Of a stretch of DNA of 64,000 bases, positions 42,785 to 51,702 are shown one piece after another. Every line of letters starts with the position of its first letter. Position 1 is the stretch's first letter. A model generated the notes under the pieces. The model saw only the letters and a list, made by a program, of their open reading frames with translations. It was not told where the DNA came from and did no database searches. The translations under genes were made by a program, and so were the position numbers. The stretch is from Ekhidna lutea (GTDB taxonomy: Bacteria > Bacteroidota > Bacteroidia > Cytophagales > Cyclobacteriaceae): the NCBI RefSeq assembly GCF_900188325.1, contig NZ_FZPD01000004.1, positions 254,501-318,500 of the forward strand. The letters run 5' to 3'.

Positions 42785-45010
42785 ATGACTAAAATCAACC
42801 ACCTATTTACATTAGTCGCTCTAACAACCTGGATTTCAGGTTTTGCTCAGGAAACCACTGTTGATAGCTTAAGGGCTGCAATCGAAACCGCAGAATCTGA
42901 TACGGCTAAAATCAGCCTTTATATAGATCTTGCGTATGAATCAACCGATTCCGCTCAACTTGCAGCAGCACAAATGGCTTATGAATTGGGGAAAAATGTT
43001 TACGACCCTAATTATATAGGTAGATCCAAGGCAGTGCTTGGACTTTTATATTCCAATATTGATTTAGACTCAGGAATGGCATTGATGAATGATGGAATTA
43101 ATGTTTATATAAATAATGGTTTAACGGAAAAGGCATCAAACGGCCGCTGGATTCAAGGGTTGGTATATGAATCCTATAACGCTTTTGACTCTGCTGTTGC
43201 AATGCATTCAAGGGCACTAGAAATAGCAAAAACGAACGAACACTTTGAGGAGATAGCTAATGCTTCATCCTCCCTGTCAGGAATTTCCAATATTCGCGGT
43301 GAAAATGTAGATGCGCTTCAATACGCGCTGGAAGCACTTAATGCCTATAAACAAGCAGGTATGCAAAAAGAAATGGGCCAAACCCATAATCTCATTGGAA
43401 TCATTTATGATCAGAAGGGTCTTTACTCAAAAGCGTTAGATCACTACTTACAAGCTCGTGATATTGCTATCCAAACAAAAGACATTGATGGTGAAATCCT
43501 CATCAACAATAACATGGGTGTCATTTATGATAATATGGGTGATGCTGAAAAGTCGATGCAATACTATAGCGATGCACTTGAGAAAGCTCGAATTAATAAT
43601 ATGCCTGACAATGAAGCTACGCTATTAAATAATCTTTCATACATCCACCTTAAGAGCGGAGACACGACTAAAGCAATTGAGTTTCTAAGACGTTCACTGG
43701 ATATTGATCTATCTGAAATCTATCCATGTTTCGAAAGTTATCCGCTAGAAGGAATGGGTTCTGCATATATAGGCTTGGGTAAACTGGACTCGGCAGAATA
43801 CTTTTTGAATCGAGCACTAAAAACTGCAAAAGCATGTGAAGATGTAGTTGTTCAGGCCGCTGTTTATCGCAATTTAGGAGTGCTATATTCAAGAAAGAAA
43901 AAAATGAAAGAGGGAATTGACGCCCTTAAACAGTCATTAATAATAAGTGAGAAGTCCAACCTTAAAACTGATACAAAAGAAACATTACAAGAAATATATA
44001 AGCACTACAAGAGACAAGCCGACAATGAGAAGGCAATGATGTACCTGGAGAAGTATCAACAATTGACAGATTCCATTTATGAAGCTAAAAATATTGAAAA
44101 AGCTACCCAATTAGCCGCCGAATATGAATTCAGAAAGCAAGTAGCCGAAATGGATCAGGAAAGACTGGAAGCTGAGAAAAAGTACACCGAAGAACTGGAA
44201 GCTAAGTCGCGGGAAAATCGATTAATCCTCCTGGCACTTGTTCTATTCTTTCTTCTCGCAGTTACACTCGGTCGTTCTTACTTTTTTATTCAAAAGCAAA
44301 ACAAAAAGCTGAAATGGCTCAACGATGAAAAGAATAAGCTTATGGGTATAGTCGCTCATGACCTGCGAAATCCACTCAACATGATCATAGGATTAATGCC
44401 TCTCTTTGAAGACGCCATAAAAACTAACAAGGATAAGAATTTGAAAAAATATGTCGAGCTTCTTGGTGCCTCCTCTGAACGTATGAGAACCATGATTGAT
44501 CGTGTATTGGATATAAGCGCGATTGAAAACATGAAAGTCAACTTGAAACTAGAAAAAACCGATCTATCAAAACTGACTTTCGAATCCATTCATAATTTTG
44601 ACACCATAGCCAGTCAAAAAGAAATAAAGATTCTAGACAATATCGATAAGTCCATCGAACGCTTTTCTAATGTTGACCCTAATTACCTAATTCAGGTTAT
44701 TGATAATCTGCTTTCAAATGCAATTAAGTTTTCGGATCGTGGTAAGCAAATCGAAGTTGCCCTAATCACTAATGAAACCTATCATAAGATAACAGTAAAA
44801 GACGAAGGGCCCGGCATCAGCGAAGAAGAACAAAAGAGTTTGTTTCAGGCGTATACCACACTAAGCTCCAAGCCAACTGCACAGGAGAGATCCACAGGTC
44901 TGGGCTTATCCATTGCTTATAAGTTTATAGATGCTATGGGCGGGAAAATTGAATGTAATAGCAAGCCAGGTGAGGGTACTACATTCGATATAATATTCGA
45001 AAAAGCTTAA
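42785..45010 (+). CDS. TPR-domain sensor histidine kinase
   Basis: 741 residues from the ATG at 42785. Signal peptide (WISGFAQ), a periplasmic array of TPRs (about 30-400; GQTHNLIGIIYDQKGLYSKA and NNMGVIYDNMGDAEKSM are clear copies), a coiled coil (about 440-475), one membrane helix (about 480-502) and a cytoplasmic kinase. The phosphorylated His is His525 in VAHDLRNPLNM; the N box is DNLLSNAIKFS, G1 is DEGPGISEEE and G2 is STGLGLSIA. No receiver domain or response-regulator gene adjoins it. Signal and partner are unknown. Confidence 0.93.
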   Translation: MTKINHLFTLVALTTWISGFAQETTVDSLRAAIETAESDTAKISLYIDLAYESTDSAQLAAAQMAYELGKNVYDPNYIGRSKAVLGLLYSNIDLDSGMALMNDGINVYINNGLTEKASNGRWIQGLVYESYNAFDSAVAMHSRALEIAKTNEHFEEIANASSSLSGISNIRGENVDALQYALEALNAYKQAGMQKEMGQTHNLIGIIYDQKGLYSKALDHYLQARDIAIQTKDIDGEILINNNMGVIYDNMGDAEKSMQYYSDALEKARINNMPDNEATLLNNLSYIHLKSGDTTKAIEFLRRSLDIDLSEIYPCFESYPLEGMGSAYIGLGKLDSAEYFLNRALKTAKACEDVVVQAAVYRNLGVLYSRKKKMKEGIDALKQSLIISEKSNLKTDTKETLQEIYKHYKRQADNEKAMMYLEKYQQLTDSIYEAKNIEKATQLAAEYEFRKQVAEMDQERLEAEKKYTEELEAKSRENRLILLALVLFFLLAVTLGRSYFFIQKQNKKLKWLNDEKNKLMGIVAHDLRNPLNMIIGLMPLFEDAIKTNKDKNLKKYVELLGASSERMRTMIDRVLDISAIENMKVNLKLEKTDLSKLTFESIHNFDTIASQKEIKILDNIDKSIERFSNVDPNYLIQVIDNLLSNAIKFSDRGKQIEVALITNETYHKITVKDEGPGISEEEQKSLFQAYTTLSSKPTAQERSTGLGLSIAYKFIDAMGGKIECNSKPGEGTTFDIIFEKA

Positions 45011-46080
45011 CCAATTTCCACCCTTACTCTGTCAGAAAGTGGTTTGCCGATGCACGTAAGCACATATCCTTCATCAAGTTCTTCTTGAGAAAGGCCCTCT
45101 GCTTCATCAATACTCACTTTACCCTCCACACATTTTCCTCTACATGCTGTACATAACCCACTTTGGCAGGAATAAGGCATATCCAGATCATTATCCAGTG
45201 CAGTTTCTAATATTGCGGCATTCTTTTTTACTGTAATCGAGTACTCTTCTCCATCAAGTAAAATAGTTACTTCACTTTCAGCTCCGACGCTTTGATCTAT
45301 AATATCTGTTGGTGAGGTTTTTCCTGCCTCAAAGCTCTCCATTCTTATTTTCGTCTGATCTACATTGGCCTTTCTTAGTCCGTCAGCCACTACATCCATC
45401 ATCGGCTGAGGACCACAGATGTAGCATTCAGTGTCTTTATTAACCCCTATTTCACTGCAAATCTGGCCAATCATTTCAGGTGTTGGCCTTCCGTTGTAGT
45501 CTGCCTCACCTTCTTCCAAAATATGAATAGCATTAAATCGATCTTTATACTTCTCCTGCAGGGTATTGATTAAATCTTTAAAGATGATAAACTCAGACCT
45601 ACGGTTTCCATAAACCAAAGTGGTTTTGCTATTTGGCTCTTTAAGAAGGATAGTCCGAATTATGGACATTAGTGGAGTAATACCACTTCCTCCTCCAAAA
45701 AACACCGCATGGCGCTGATTTGACTCGCTGTAGTCAGTGGTGAACATACCCATCGGCTCCATGATCTCTATTTGATCTCCTTTGCTGGCATTGTCATTCA
45801 AGTCATTGGACATGGCCCCACCCTCTACTCTTTTCACTGTAACTGCCGGATTTTCATCCTCAAAAGGTGTGGTACACAATGAATAGGCTCTTCTTATTTT
45901 TTTTCCATTGACCTGCTTAATGAGGGTTATAAACTGACCTGGCTCATATTCAAAAGATGCAGGTTTTTCAAAAACAAGATTTACGGCATCCTGAGCCACG
46001 TTTACCACTTCCTTAATAGTCAGTGTCTGATAACGTTCGTCCTTTTTGTTCTTTTTCTTTTTGAATAATGAAAATGCCAT
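45007..46080 (-). CDS. FAD- and 2Fe-2S-containing ferredoxin/NAD(P) reductase (PaaE-like)
   Basis: 357 residues with three domains in the order FAD, NAD(P), ferredoxin. The FAD motif is RRAYSLCT, the NAD(P) motif FFGGGSGITPLMS with CGPQPMMD at its end, and the plant-type 2Fe-2S site is CQSGLCTACRGKC with a distal Cys in VLTCIG (C-x4-C-x2-C plus one). It passes electrons from NAD(P)H to a monooxygenase, hydroxylase or other acceptor; the closest known layout is the phenylacetyl-CoA epoxidase reductase PaaE, but no paa genes are present. It is convergent with the kinase, stops overlapping in TTAA. Confidence 0.9.
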   Translation of the reverse strand: MAFSLFKKKKNKKDERYQTLTIKEVVNVAQDAVNLVFEKPASFEYEPGQFITLIKQVNGKKIRRAYSLCTTPFEDENPAVTVKRVEGGAMSNDLNDNASKGDQIEIMEPMGMFTTDYSESNQRHAVFFGGGSGITPLMSIIRTILLKEPNSKTTLVYGNRRSEFIIFKDLINTLQEKYKDRFNAIHILEEGEADYNGRPTPEMIGQICSEIGVNKDTECYICGPQPMMDVVADGLRKANVDQTKIRMESFEAGKTSPTDIIDQSVGAESEVTILLDGEEYSITVKKNAAILETALDNDLDMPYSCQSGLCTACRGKCVEGKVSIDEAEGLSQEELDEGYVLTCIGKPLSDRVRVEIG

Positions 46081-46176
46081 ATTATCAATTTTAAGGGCGC
46101 AAAGATATGTAGGGGATGCAGGTCAGACAAGAAAACTTACTTCATCCTTACACTTCGGCAAGTAAACATGATGAGG

Positions 46177-46184
46177 TACTTTTG
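46177..46184 (+). promoter_or_regulatory. TAnnTTTG box for purB
   Basis: TACTTTTG is a perfect -7 element, 27 bases from the ATG at 46212. A weak TTCG lies 19 bases upstream (46154-46157). It shows that the longer frame starting at 46116 is not the true start. Confidence 0.6.
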
Positions 46185-46211
46185 TGTTCGTTTTCACAAG
46201 CACAAAATCGA

Positions 46212-47555
46212 ATGAATTTTAATCCACTGGAAGGGATATCACCAATTGATGGCAGGTACAGATCAAAAGTCGCACAACTCGCAGACTATTTCTCAGAAAA
46301 AGCACTTATTCAATACCGAATAAAGGTTGAAGTCCTTTACTTCATTGCCCTTCATGAAAGTGGCATACCACAGCTTTCCAAATACGACACAAAAAGTAAT
46401 AGTGAGCTAAAGAAGATTTTCGAAACCTTTTCTTTAACTGATGCTGAGGCAATTAAGGAAATAGAAAAAACTACGAACCATGATGTCAAAGCAGTTGAAT
46501 ACTTTATAAAAGAGAAATTTGATTCGCTTGGACTTACGGATTTCAAAGAGTTCATCCACTTCGGCCTCACTTCTCAAGACATTAACAACACCTCTATTCC
46601 CTTATCACTCAAGGATGCAATGGAGCAATGCGTATTACCAAAGCTGGAAGCTTTGATTTTGGAGCTTGAAAGTAAAGCCAAACTATGGGCAACAATACCT
46701 ATGCTTGCCAAAACACATGGTCAGCCAGCCTCCCCTACTCGATTAGGAAAAGAGATTGCAGTGTTTGCTGTAAGACTGAAAGAACAAGTTGATTTATTGA
46801 AGCACATTCCATATGCAGCGAAATTCGGAGGAGCGACTGGAAATTTCAATGCACACACGGTTGCCTACCCTGATCACGATTGGCATTCATTCGGCGATAA
46901 ATTTGTGAGCCAAAAGCTAGGGCTGAAAAGAAGTCATCCTACCACTCAGATAGAACACTATGATCATCTCGCTGCAATTTTTGATGGATTGAAACGAATC
47001 AATACCATTTTAATTGATTTCAGTCGCGATGTTTGGCAATATATTTCCATGAACTATTTCACACAGACCATTGCCAAAAATGAAGTAGGCTCCTCCGCCA
47101 TGCCTCATAAAGTAAATCCAATTGACTTTGAGAATGCGGAAGGAAATCTTGGAATGGCCAACGCTATTTTTGAACACCTCAGTGCAAAGTTGCCTATCTC
47201 CAGGCTTCAGCGGGATCTAACTGACTCCACTGTACTTAGAAATATTGGAGTTCCAATCGCTCATACTTTTATTGCCATTCTTTCCTTGGAAAAAGGGCTA
47301 TCAAAAATCAAAGCAAATGAAGCTGCGATTAGAGCAGATTTAGAAGATAACTGGGCAGTAGTTGCAGAAGCCATTCAGACCATACTTAGGCGTGAGGGGT
47401 ATCCTAAACCTTATGAAGCATTGAAAGCTTTGACCAGAACAAATGAAGCTATTACAGAAGCCTCTATCCAAGTGTTTATTGAGGGATTGGATATATCTGA
47501 TGAAATCAAATCAGAATTAAAGGTTATAACACCTTTCAATTATGTGGGTAAGTAG
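46212..47555 (+). CDS. purB: Adenylosuccinate lyase
   Basis: 447 residues from the ATG at 46212 (MNFNPLEGISPIDGRYRSKV). It splits SAICAR and adenylosuccinate in purine synthesis. The signature loop is GSSAMPHKVNPIDFENAEGN, and FGLTSQDINNTS and AKTHGQPASPT carry the substrate-binding and catalytic residues. The short form is chosen because the first 32 residues of the longer frame are not family-like and the promoter sits inside it. It is convergent with pyrB, with no gap. Confidence 0.96.
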   Translation: MNFNPLEGISPIDGRYRSKVAQLADYFSEKALIQYRIKVEVLYFIALHESGIPQLSKYDTKSNSELKKIFETFSLTDAEAIKEIEKTTNHDVKAVEYFIKEKFDSLGLTDFKEFIHFGLTSQDINNTSIPLSLKDAMEQCVLPKLEALILELESKAKLWATIPMLAKTHGQPASPTRLGKEIAVFAVRLKEQVDLLKHIPYAAKFGGATGNFNAHTVAYPDHDWHSFGDKFVSQKLGLKRSHPTTQIEHYDHLAAIFDGLKRINTILIDFSRDVWQYISMNYFTQTIAKNEVGSSAMPHKVNPIDFENAEGNLGMANAIFEHLSAKLPISRLQRDLTDSTVLRNIGVPIAHTFIAILSLEKGLSKIKANEAAIRADLEDNWAVVAEAIQTILRREGYPKPYEALKALTRTNEAITEASIQVFIEGLDISDEIKSELKVITPFNYVGK

Positions 47556-48479
47556 TTAAGCTACCCCAGCTAGCAAGTACAATACAGCCATTCTAACAGC
47601 CACGCCGTTCTCCACTTGCTGAAGAATGATGGAGTGTTCAGAGTCTGCCACATCACTGGTGATTTCTACTCCTCTATTAATTGGGCCCGGATGCATAATT
47701 GTAATCTCTTTGTTTAGTGAATCCAGTAATTGCTTATTAACTCCAAAGTATTGAGCATACTCTCTTAAGGATGGGAAATACCTCATTTGCTGACGTTCGA
47801 GTTGGATTCTAAGGATATTCGCAATATCGCACCATTCCAGTGCCTTTCGAATGTTTGTTTCCACTTTGACGCCAAGCTCACCGATGTGCTTTGGAAGCAA
47901 TGTTGCGGGACCGCAGACCATTACTTCTGCACCTAGTGTTTGTAGCGCAAAAATATTTGAAAGCGCAACACGGGAATGCAAAATATCACCAACGATTACT
48001 ACTTTCTTGCCTTCTACCTGACCACATCTTTCTTGTATAGAGAAGGTATCTAACAAAGCCTGGGTAGGATGTTCATGCGTACCGTCACCAGCATTGATGA
48101 TGTTTGCATCTATATGTTTGGACAAGAAGTGTGGCGCTCCGGGACTTGAATGTCGCATTACAACCATATCTACTTTCATTGCCAATATGTTATTGACTGT
48201 ATCAAGCAAGGTCTCTCCTTTTTTAACTGAACTGCCTGATGCAGAAAAATTAACAACGTCGGCACTTAGTCTTTTTTCAGCTAGTTCAAAGGAAAGTTTG
48301 GTCCGTGTAGAGTTTTCAAAAAATATATTTGCCACCGTAACATCACGCAGTGATGGCACTTTCTTAATGGGCCTGTTTATTACTTCTTTAAAGTTGGTTG
48401 CTGTTTGAAAAATGAGTTCAATATCCTCTCTGTCGAGGTTTTTTATTCCAAGTAGGTGTTTGGTTTTTAGTTGGCTCAT
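47556..48479 (-). CDS. pyrB: Aspartate carbamoyltransferase, catalytic subunit
   Basis: 307 residues. It condenses carbamoyl phosphate with aspartate, the committed step of pyrimidine synthesis. The carbamoyl-phosphate loop is NSTRTKLSFE (Ser57-Thr58-Arg59-Thr60); HPTQALLDTF and HPGPINRGVE are the other binding segments. The start overlaps the pyrR stop by 4 bases. No pyrI regulatory gene is present in the window. Confidence 0.97.
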   Translation of the reverse strand: MSQLKTKHLLGIKNLDREDIELIFQTATNFKEVINRPIKKVPSLRDVTVANIFFENSTRTKLSFELAEKRLSADVVNFSASGSSVKKGETLLDTVNNILAMKVDMVVMRHSSPGAPHFLSKHIDANIINAGDGTHEHPTQALLDTFSIQERCGQVEGKKVVIVGDILHSRVALSNIFALQTLGAEVMVCGPATLLPKHIGELGVKVETNIRKALEWCDIANILRIQLERQQMRYFPSLREYAQYFGVNKQLLDSLNKEITIMHPGPINRGVEITSDVADSEHSIILQQVENGVAVRMAVLYLLAGVA

Positions 48480-49018
48480 TCTTTTTTAGTGATTAACCAA
48501 ATATGATCTTCTTTTTGTTTTTCATCTAACTCCACAAGTACCTTTTGAGACTGAATGGTATTTACCTTTCGTCCCACGTATGTAGCCTCCACAGGAATGT
48601 GTCTGCTATACAACCGATCGATTAGAACTAATAACTCGACCTTCGCAGGTCTGCCAAAAGTATTCATTGCATCTAATGCAGCTCTGACGGTCCTTCCGGT
48701 AAAAAGCACATCGTCAACCAGGATCACATTCTTGTTCTCTATGAGGAAAGGAATTTTAGTTTGACTTGGGGTGATTGGCTCATCCCTTCTTCTGAAGTCG
48801 TCCCTGTGAAAAGTAGTATCTAGATAGCCCAGGTGAATATCTGTACCAACAAGATTCTCTAATTCGGCTTTTACTCGCTGAGCAAGGTAGATTCCACGAG
48901 GCTGCATTCCAATGATTACAGATTGTGAAAAATCTTCGTGAACCTCAATGAGTTGCTGGCACAATCGGCTGATCGTGACCTTAAGTAGTGGACTATCGAA
49001 AAGCAGGCGCTTTTGCAT
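48476..49018 (-). CDS. pyrR: PyrR-type uracil phosphoribosyltransferase / pyr regulator
   Basis: 180 residues from the ATG at 49018. The PRPP-binding motif VILVDDVLFTGRT (98-110) and the GMQPRGIYLAQR loop identify a PyrR-class phosphoribosyltransferase. It can make UMP from uracil and, in Firmicutes, binds pyr mRNA to cause attenuation. The leader here is only about 10 bases and the pyrR-pyrB junction is a 4-base overlap, so no attenuator is visible. The TTG at 49036 used by the longer frame overlaps the -7 box and is rejected. Confidence 0.93.
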   Translation of the reverse strand: MQKRLLFDSPLLKVTISRLCQQLIEVHEDFSQSVIIGMQPRGIYLAQRVKAELENLVGTDIHLGYLDTTFHRDDFRRRDEPITPSQTKIPFLIENKNVILVDDVLFTGRTVRAALDAMNTFGRPAKVELLVLIDRLYSRHIPVEATYVGRKVNTIQSQKVLVELDEKQKEDHIWLITKKE

Positions 49019-49033
49019 GGGCAATTGTTCCCA

Positions 49034-49041
49034 CAAAAGTA
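49034..49041 (-). promoter_or_regulatory. TAnnTTTG box for pyrR-pyrB
   Basis: TACTTTTG on the minus strand is a perfect -7 element, 15 bases from the pyrR ATG. No -33 TTTG is seen at the expected spacing. It lies in the short gap after the stop of the upstream gene (49054). Confidence 0.5.
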
Positions 49042-49053
49042 ATGAGATCAGAT

Positions 49054-50616
49054 TTAATTTGGCTGTCTATCCAGATCGTATTGAATTTTATTTATATAAA
49101 AAACTTTACGATGAGTCTTTCCACCTACCCCACTGTCATTTTTAATTGATTGTTCGCCATATGCAAACAAGGTTTTATCATACCATTTTTTAAGCCCTTC
49201 TACATTTGGGTCTCTTGATTTTACTTCATCCGTTTCAAAGGCCAGCTTCACAGGGCTAAATGTTCTCCCCTCTACGATTTCGTTTCGCTCCACAACTTTT
49301 GAGCGGATTTCATTCTCTTCCAGATACATAAGTATTACCCGATCTCCCGAAGCACTAACAACTACATTTTCTTCAAGAGAATAGGTTTGAATATCTTCAA
49401 TCTTGAAAGTCTGGTCCCATAGAATATTACAGTTCGGATCAAATGCCAGGACGACCGCATGCGTATACTTGTATCCTAGGAAATACGGATTAGTGCGACC
49501 AAAACTGTTTGTAAATGCGTTATATGGACTGAAACTGCTATTTCCAGATGAATAATTGTAACGGGGGTAGTATGCTTCTCCAATCATTATATATTCTCCG
49601 TCACGCTCCAAAATCTCATGAACCAAAAGCCTGTAGTTGAATTTTTTTATTTTCCCTTTGGCCCGCTTTCTCTCTATTCTGTTCTTTATTCTTTGCTCTC
49701 TTTTAGGCTTCATATGGCCGAAGAAGTTATTTAAGTCGGCAAAAGGATAATATTTATTGAACTGCTGCTGGCCGTTTATAAACTTACTGAGATAAAATCC
49801 TTGACTGTATTGCAATGATTTTCTTGAGTGTGTGCCAGCAAGATATTGTAACCCACCGGCAAAAGTAGTACTGGCAGCATCTAACAAGCTTTTCCTATCC
49901 CCGGGATTGATAAGATTGTCTTGTATGATGTCACCTTTTGAGGTGAAAGTCTTTACCCGCACTGTGTATTTTTTATTTCTCATCTTTTCCTGCAAGATCA
50001 CAGTAAAAAGCTTTGATTGCTCGTCCACCACCAAATCCAGAATTTCATTCTTGTTGTCATAAAATCCCGGTACTACACGTGGAATACGGTCATTTATATT
50101 ATAGGTAATCACTACCGGACGAAAATTTGCATAGCCTGCAATCAGCAGCGTCTCACCAACGGATTCAAAGTGCGTAATTTCTATAGGAAATACGGTGGTG
50201 ATCTCATAAGTAATAAATTCCGGAGAGTCTGCGCTCAATTGGTAAACAATCAGATCTTCGCTTCTAAACCTATTCTTATTGAAGAGTAGATAAAATTTAT
50301 CTTCGAAGTACTCATACCCTATAATTGCACCATCTGTGGGTATTACCAAATCCTGAGACCATTTTACTGAAAGGGCCGTATCGATCATATGTAGCTTCCA
50401 TATGAACCCATTACCTCTGGCATTATCAAGTGTTTCCTCTGCTACCAAAATTCCATTCTCGTCTCCCGGCACCACATAAAACTCTGACCCGTCTCGTTCT
50501 TTTTCAAATTCAATCCGATTCGGCTGAAGTATAACTGCACTAGTGTCCCGATCTTTTCTGCGCTGAGAAAAGACAAAAAGTGGTAGAATAAGTAAAACGA
50601 TTAAGATTTTTTTCAT
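49054..50616 (-). CDS. Secreted protein of unknown function
   Basis: 520 residues from the ATG at 50616 (MKKILIVLLILPLFVFSQ is a signal peptide; a longer frame from 50646 adds ten non-signal residues). The body looks like a beta-propeller or repeated strands: ENGILVAEETL, FYLLFNKNRF, TFTSKGDIIQDN, YIMIGEAYYPRYNYSS and VVLAFDPNCNILWDQTFKI. There is a basic helical insert (KPKREQRIKNRIERKRAKGK). I recognise it as a Bacteroidota secreted family without a known role. Its stop is 35 bases from the pyrR start. Confidence 0.78.
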   Translation of the reverse strand: MKKILIVLLILPLFVFSQRRKDRDTSAVILQPNRIEFEKERDGSEFYVVPGDENGILVAEETLDNARGNGFIWKLHMIDTALSVKWSQDLVIPTDGAIIGYEYFEDKFYLLFNKNRFRSEDLIVYQLSADSPEFITYEITTVFPIEITHFESVGETLLIAGYANFRPVVITYNINDRIPRVVPGFYDNKNEILDLVVDEQSKLFTVILQEKMRNKKYTVRVKTFTSKGDIIQDNLINPGDRKSLLDAASTTFAGGLQYLAGTHSRKSLQYSQGFYLSKFINGQQQFNKYYPFADLNNFFGHMKPKREQRIKNRIERKRAKGKIKKFNYRLLVHEILERDGEYIMIGEAYYPRYNYSSGNSSFSPYNAFTNSFGRTNPYFLGYKYTHAVVLAFDPNCNILWDQTFKIEDIQTYSLEENVVVSASGDRVILMYLEENEIRSKVVERNEIVEGRTFSPVKLAFETDEVKSRDPNVEGLKKWYDKTLFAYGEQSIKNDSGVGGKTHRKVFYINKIQYDLDRQPN

Positions 50617-50649
50617 GACGCTTATAAAACAATTACGATAATACACACC

Positions 50650-51057
50650 CTATCGTTCGCTCAACTCCAAAATGATATCAAATTCCTCTTTCTTTACTGC
50701 CTGAACAGATAGTCGGGAATATTTAACCAATTGCATTTCGCTCAATCTATCATCTGCTTTTACCTCTGCAAGAGTAATAGGTCTTTTTAGCTTCTTCACT
50801 GGCACAACGTCCATTACATACCATCGATGATCGTCTGTGGTGGGATCCTGGTAGTATTCTTTTACAACCTCAGCTATACCTACAACTGCTTTTTCATTAA
50901 CACTGTGATAAAAAAGGCACAAATCACCAACTTTCATTTGCTTAATATGATTGCGCGCTTTGAAGTTTCTCACACCATCCCAATGATCCCGTCCGAGTCT
51001 GACAAGATCGTCCCATGAATAGGTGTTTGGTTCACTTTTAATCAGCCAATAGTTCAT
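50650..51057 (-). CDS. EVE-domain protein
   Basis: 135 residues with the family pattern YWLIKSEPNTYSWDDL, WDGVRNFKARNHIKQMKVGD and LCLFYHSVNEKAVVGIAEVV. EVE domains are PUA-like pockets that bind modified bases in DNA or RNA. It is a stand-alone gene here, not fused to a nuclease, so a housekeeping RNA role is likelier than phage defence. Confidence 0.93.
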   Translation of the reverse strand: MNYWLIKSEPNTYSWDDLVRLGRDHWDGVRNFKARNHIKQMKVGDLCLFYHSVNEKAVVGIAEVVKEYYQDPTTDDHRWYVMDVVPVKKLKRPITLAEVKADDRLSEMQLVKYSRLSVQAVKKEEFDIILELSER

Positions 51058-51216
51058 CAGTATTATTTTAAATTAAAACTAAATAAAGTGTCTGTAGCAT
51101 TTGTCAGGGACATAAGAATTGCAACAAAATAAATAATTCACTAAAAGAAAATATGAGATCAGGCAAACATGAAGTGGATTCAATTAAATTTCTGTGATTA
51201 TTCTAGCTGACTCCAT

Positions 51217-51702
51217 ATGAAATCACTTTACCTTATCCGACATGCTAAATCTTCCTGGTCATTTGATTTGGATGACCATGATCGTCCCCTGGGAAAGCGC
51301 GGAAGAAAAGATGTTCATAAAATGGGACAACACTTGCTTCAAAATCAACCTGTACCAGATATTTTAATTTCAAGCACCGCCAGCAGAGCGCTTTATACCG
51401 CCTTGCACATATGTGATCACTGGGGGCTTGATGAAGGTCGAATAAAACTAGATCAGGGACTGTATCATGCAGGAGCTTCCGAAATACTTCAAATTGTACA
51501 AAAGGCACCTGAATGTGAGCGACTAGCAATATTTGGACACAATCCTGGGTTCACAAATGTTGCTAACGCAATGGCCAATCTCGATTTTGACAATGTACCC
51601 ACTTGCGGTGTTGTGGGTATCAATTTCAATATCAGGTATTGGAAAGATGTAAAGTTTGGGGAAGGAATGCTCAACTTCTTTTACTTCCCCAAAGGCATTT
51701 AG
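51217..51702 (+). CDS. SixA-like histidine phosphatase
   Basis: 161 residues of the histidine-phosphatase superfamily. The catalytic motif is LYLIRHAKSSW (Arg8, His9); ILISSTASRALYTA and IFGHNPGF hold the second Arg and the proton-donor region with His. SixA removes phosphate from phosphohistidine proteins; substrates here are unknown. It is convergent with hslU, with stops overlapping in TTAG. Confidence 0.9.
   Translation: MKSLYLIRHAKSSWSFDLDDHDRPLGKRGRKDVHKMGQHLLQNQPVPDILISSTASRALYTALHICDHWGLDEGRIKLDQGLYHAGASEILQIVQKAPECERLAIFGHNPGFTNVANAMANLDFDNVPTCGVVGINFNIRYWKDVKFGEGMLNFFYFPKGI

Noticed and set aside
50650-51057. EVE protein as part of a phage-defence island
   Set aside because: No nuclease, methylase or helicase genes nearby; neighbours are housekeeping genes.
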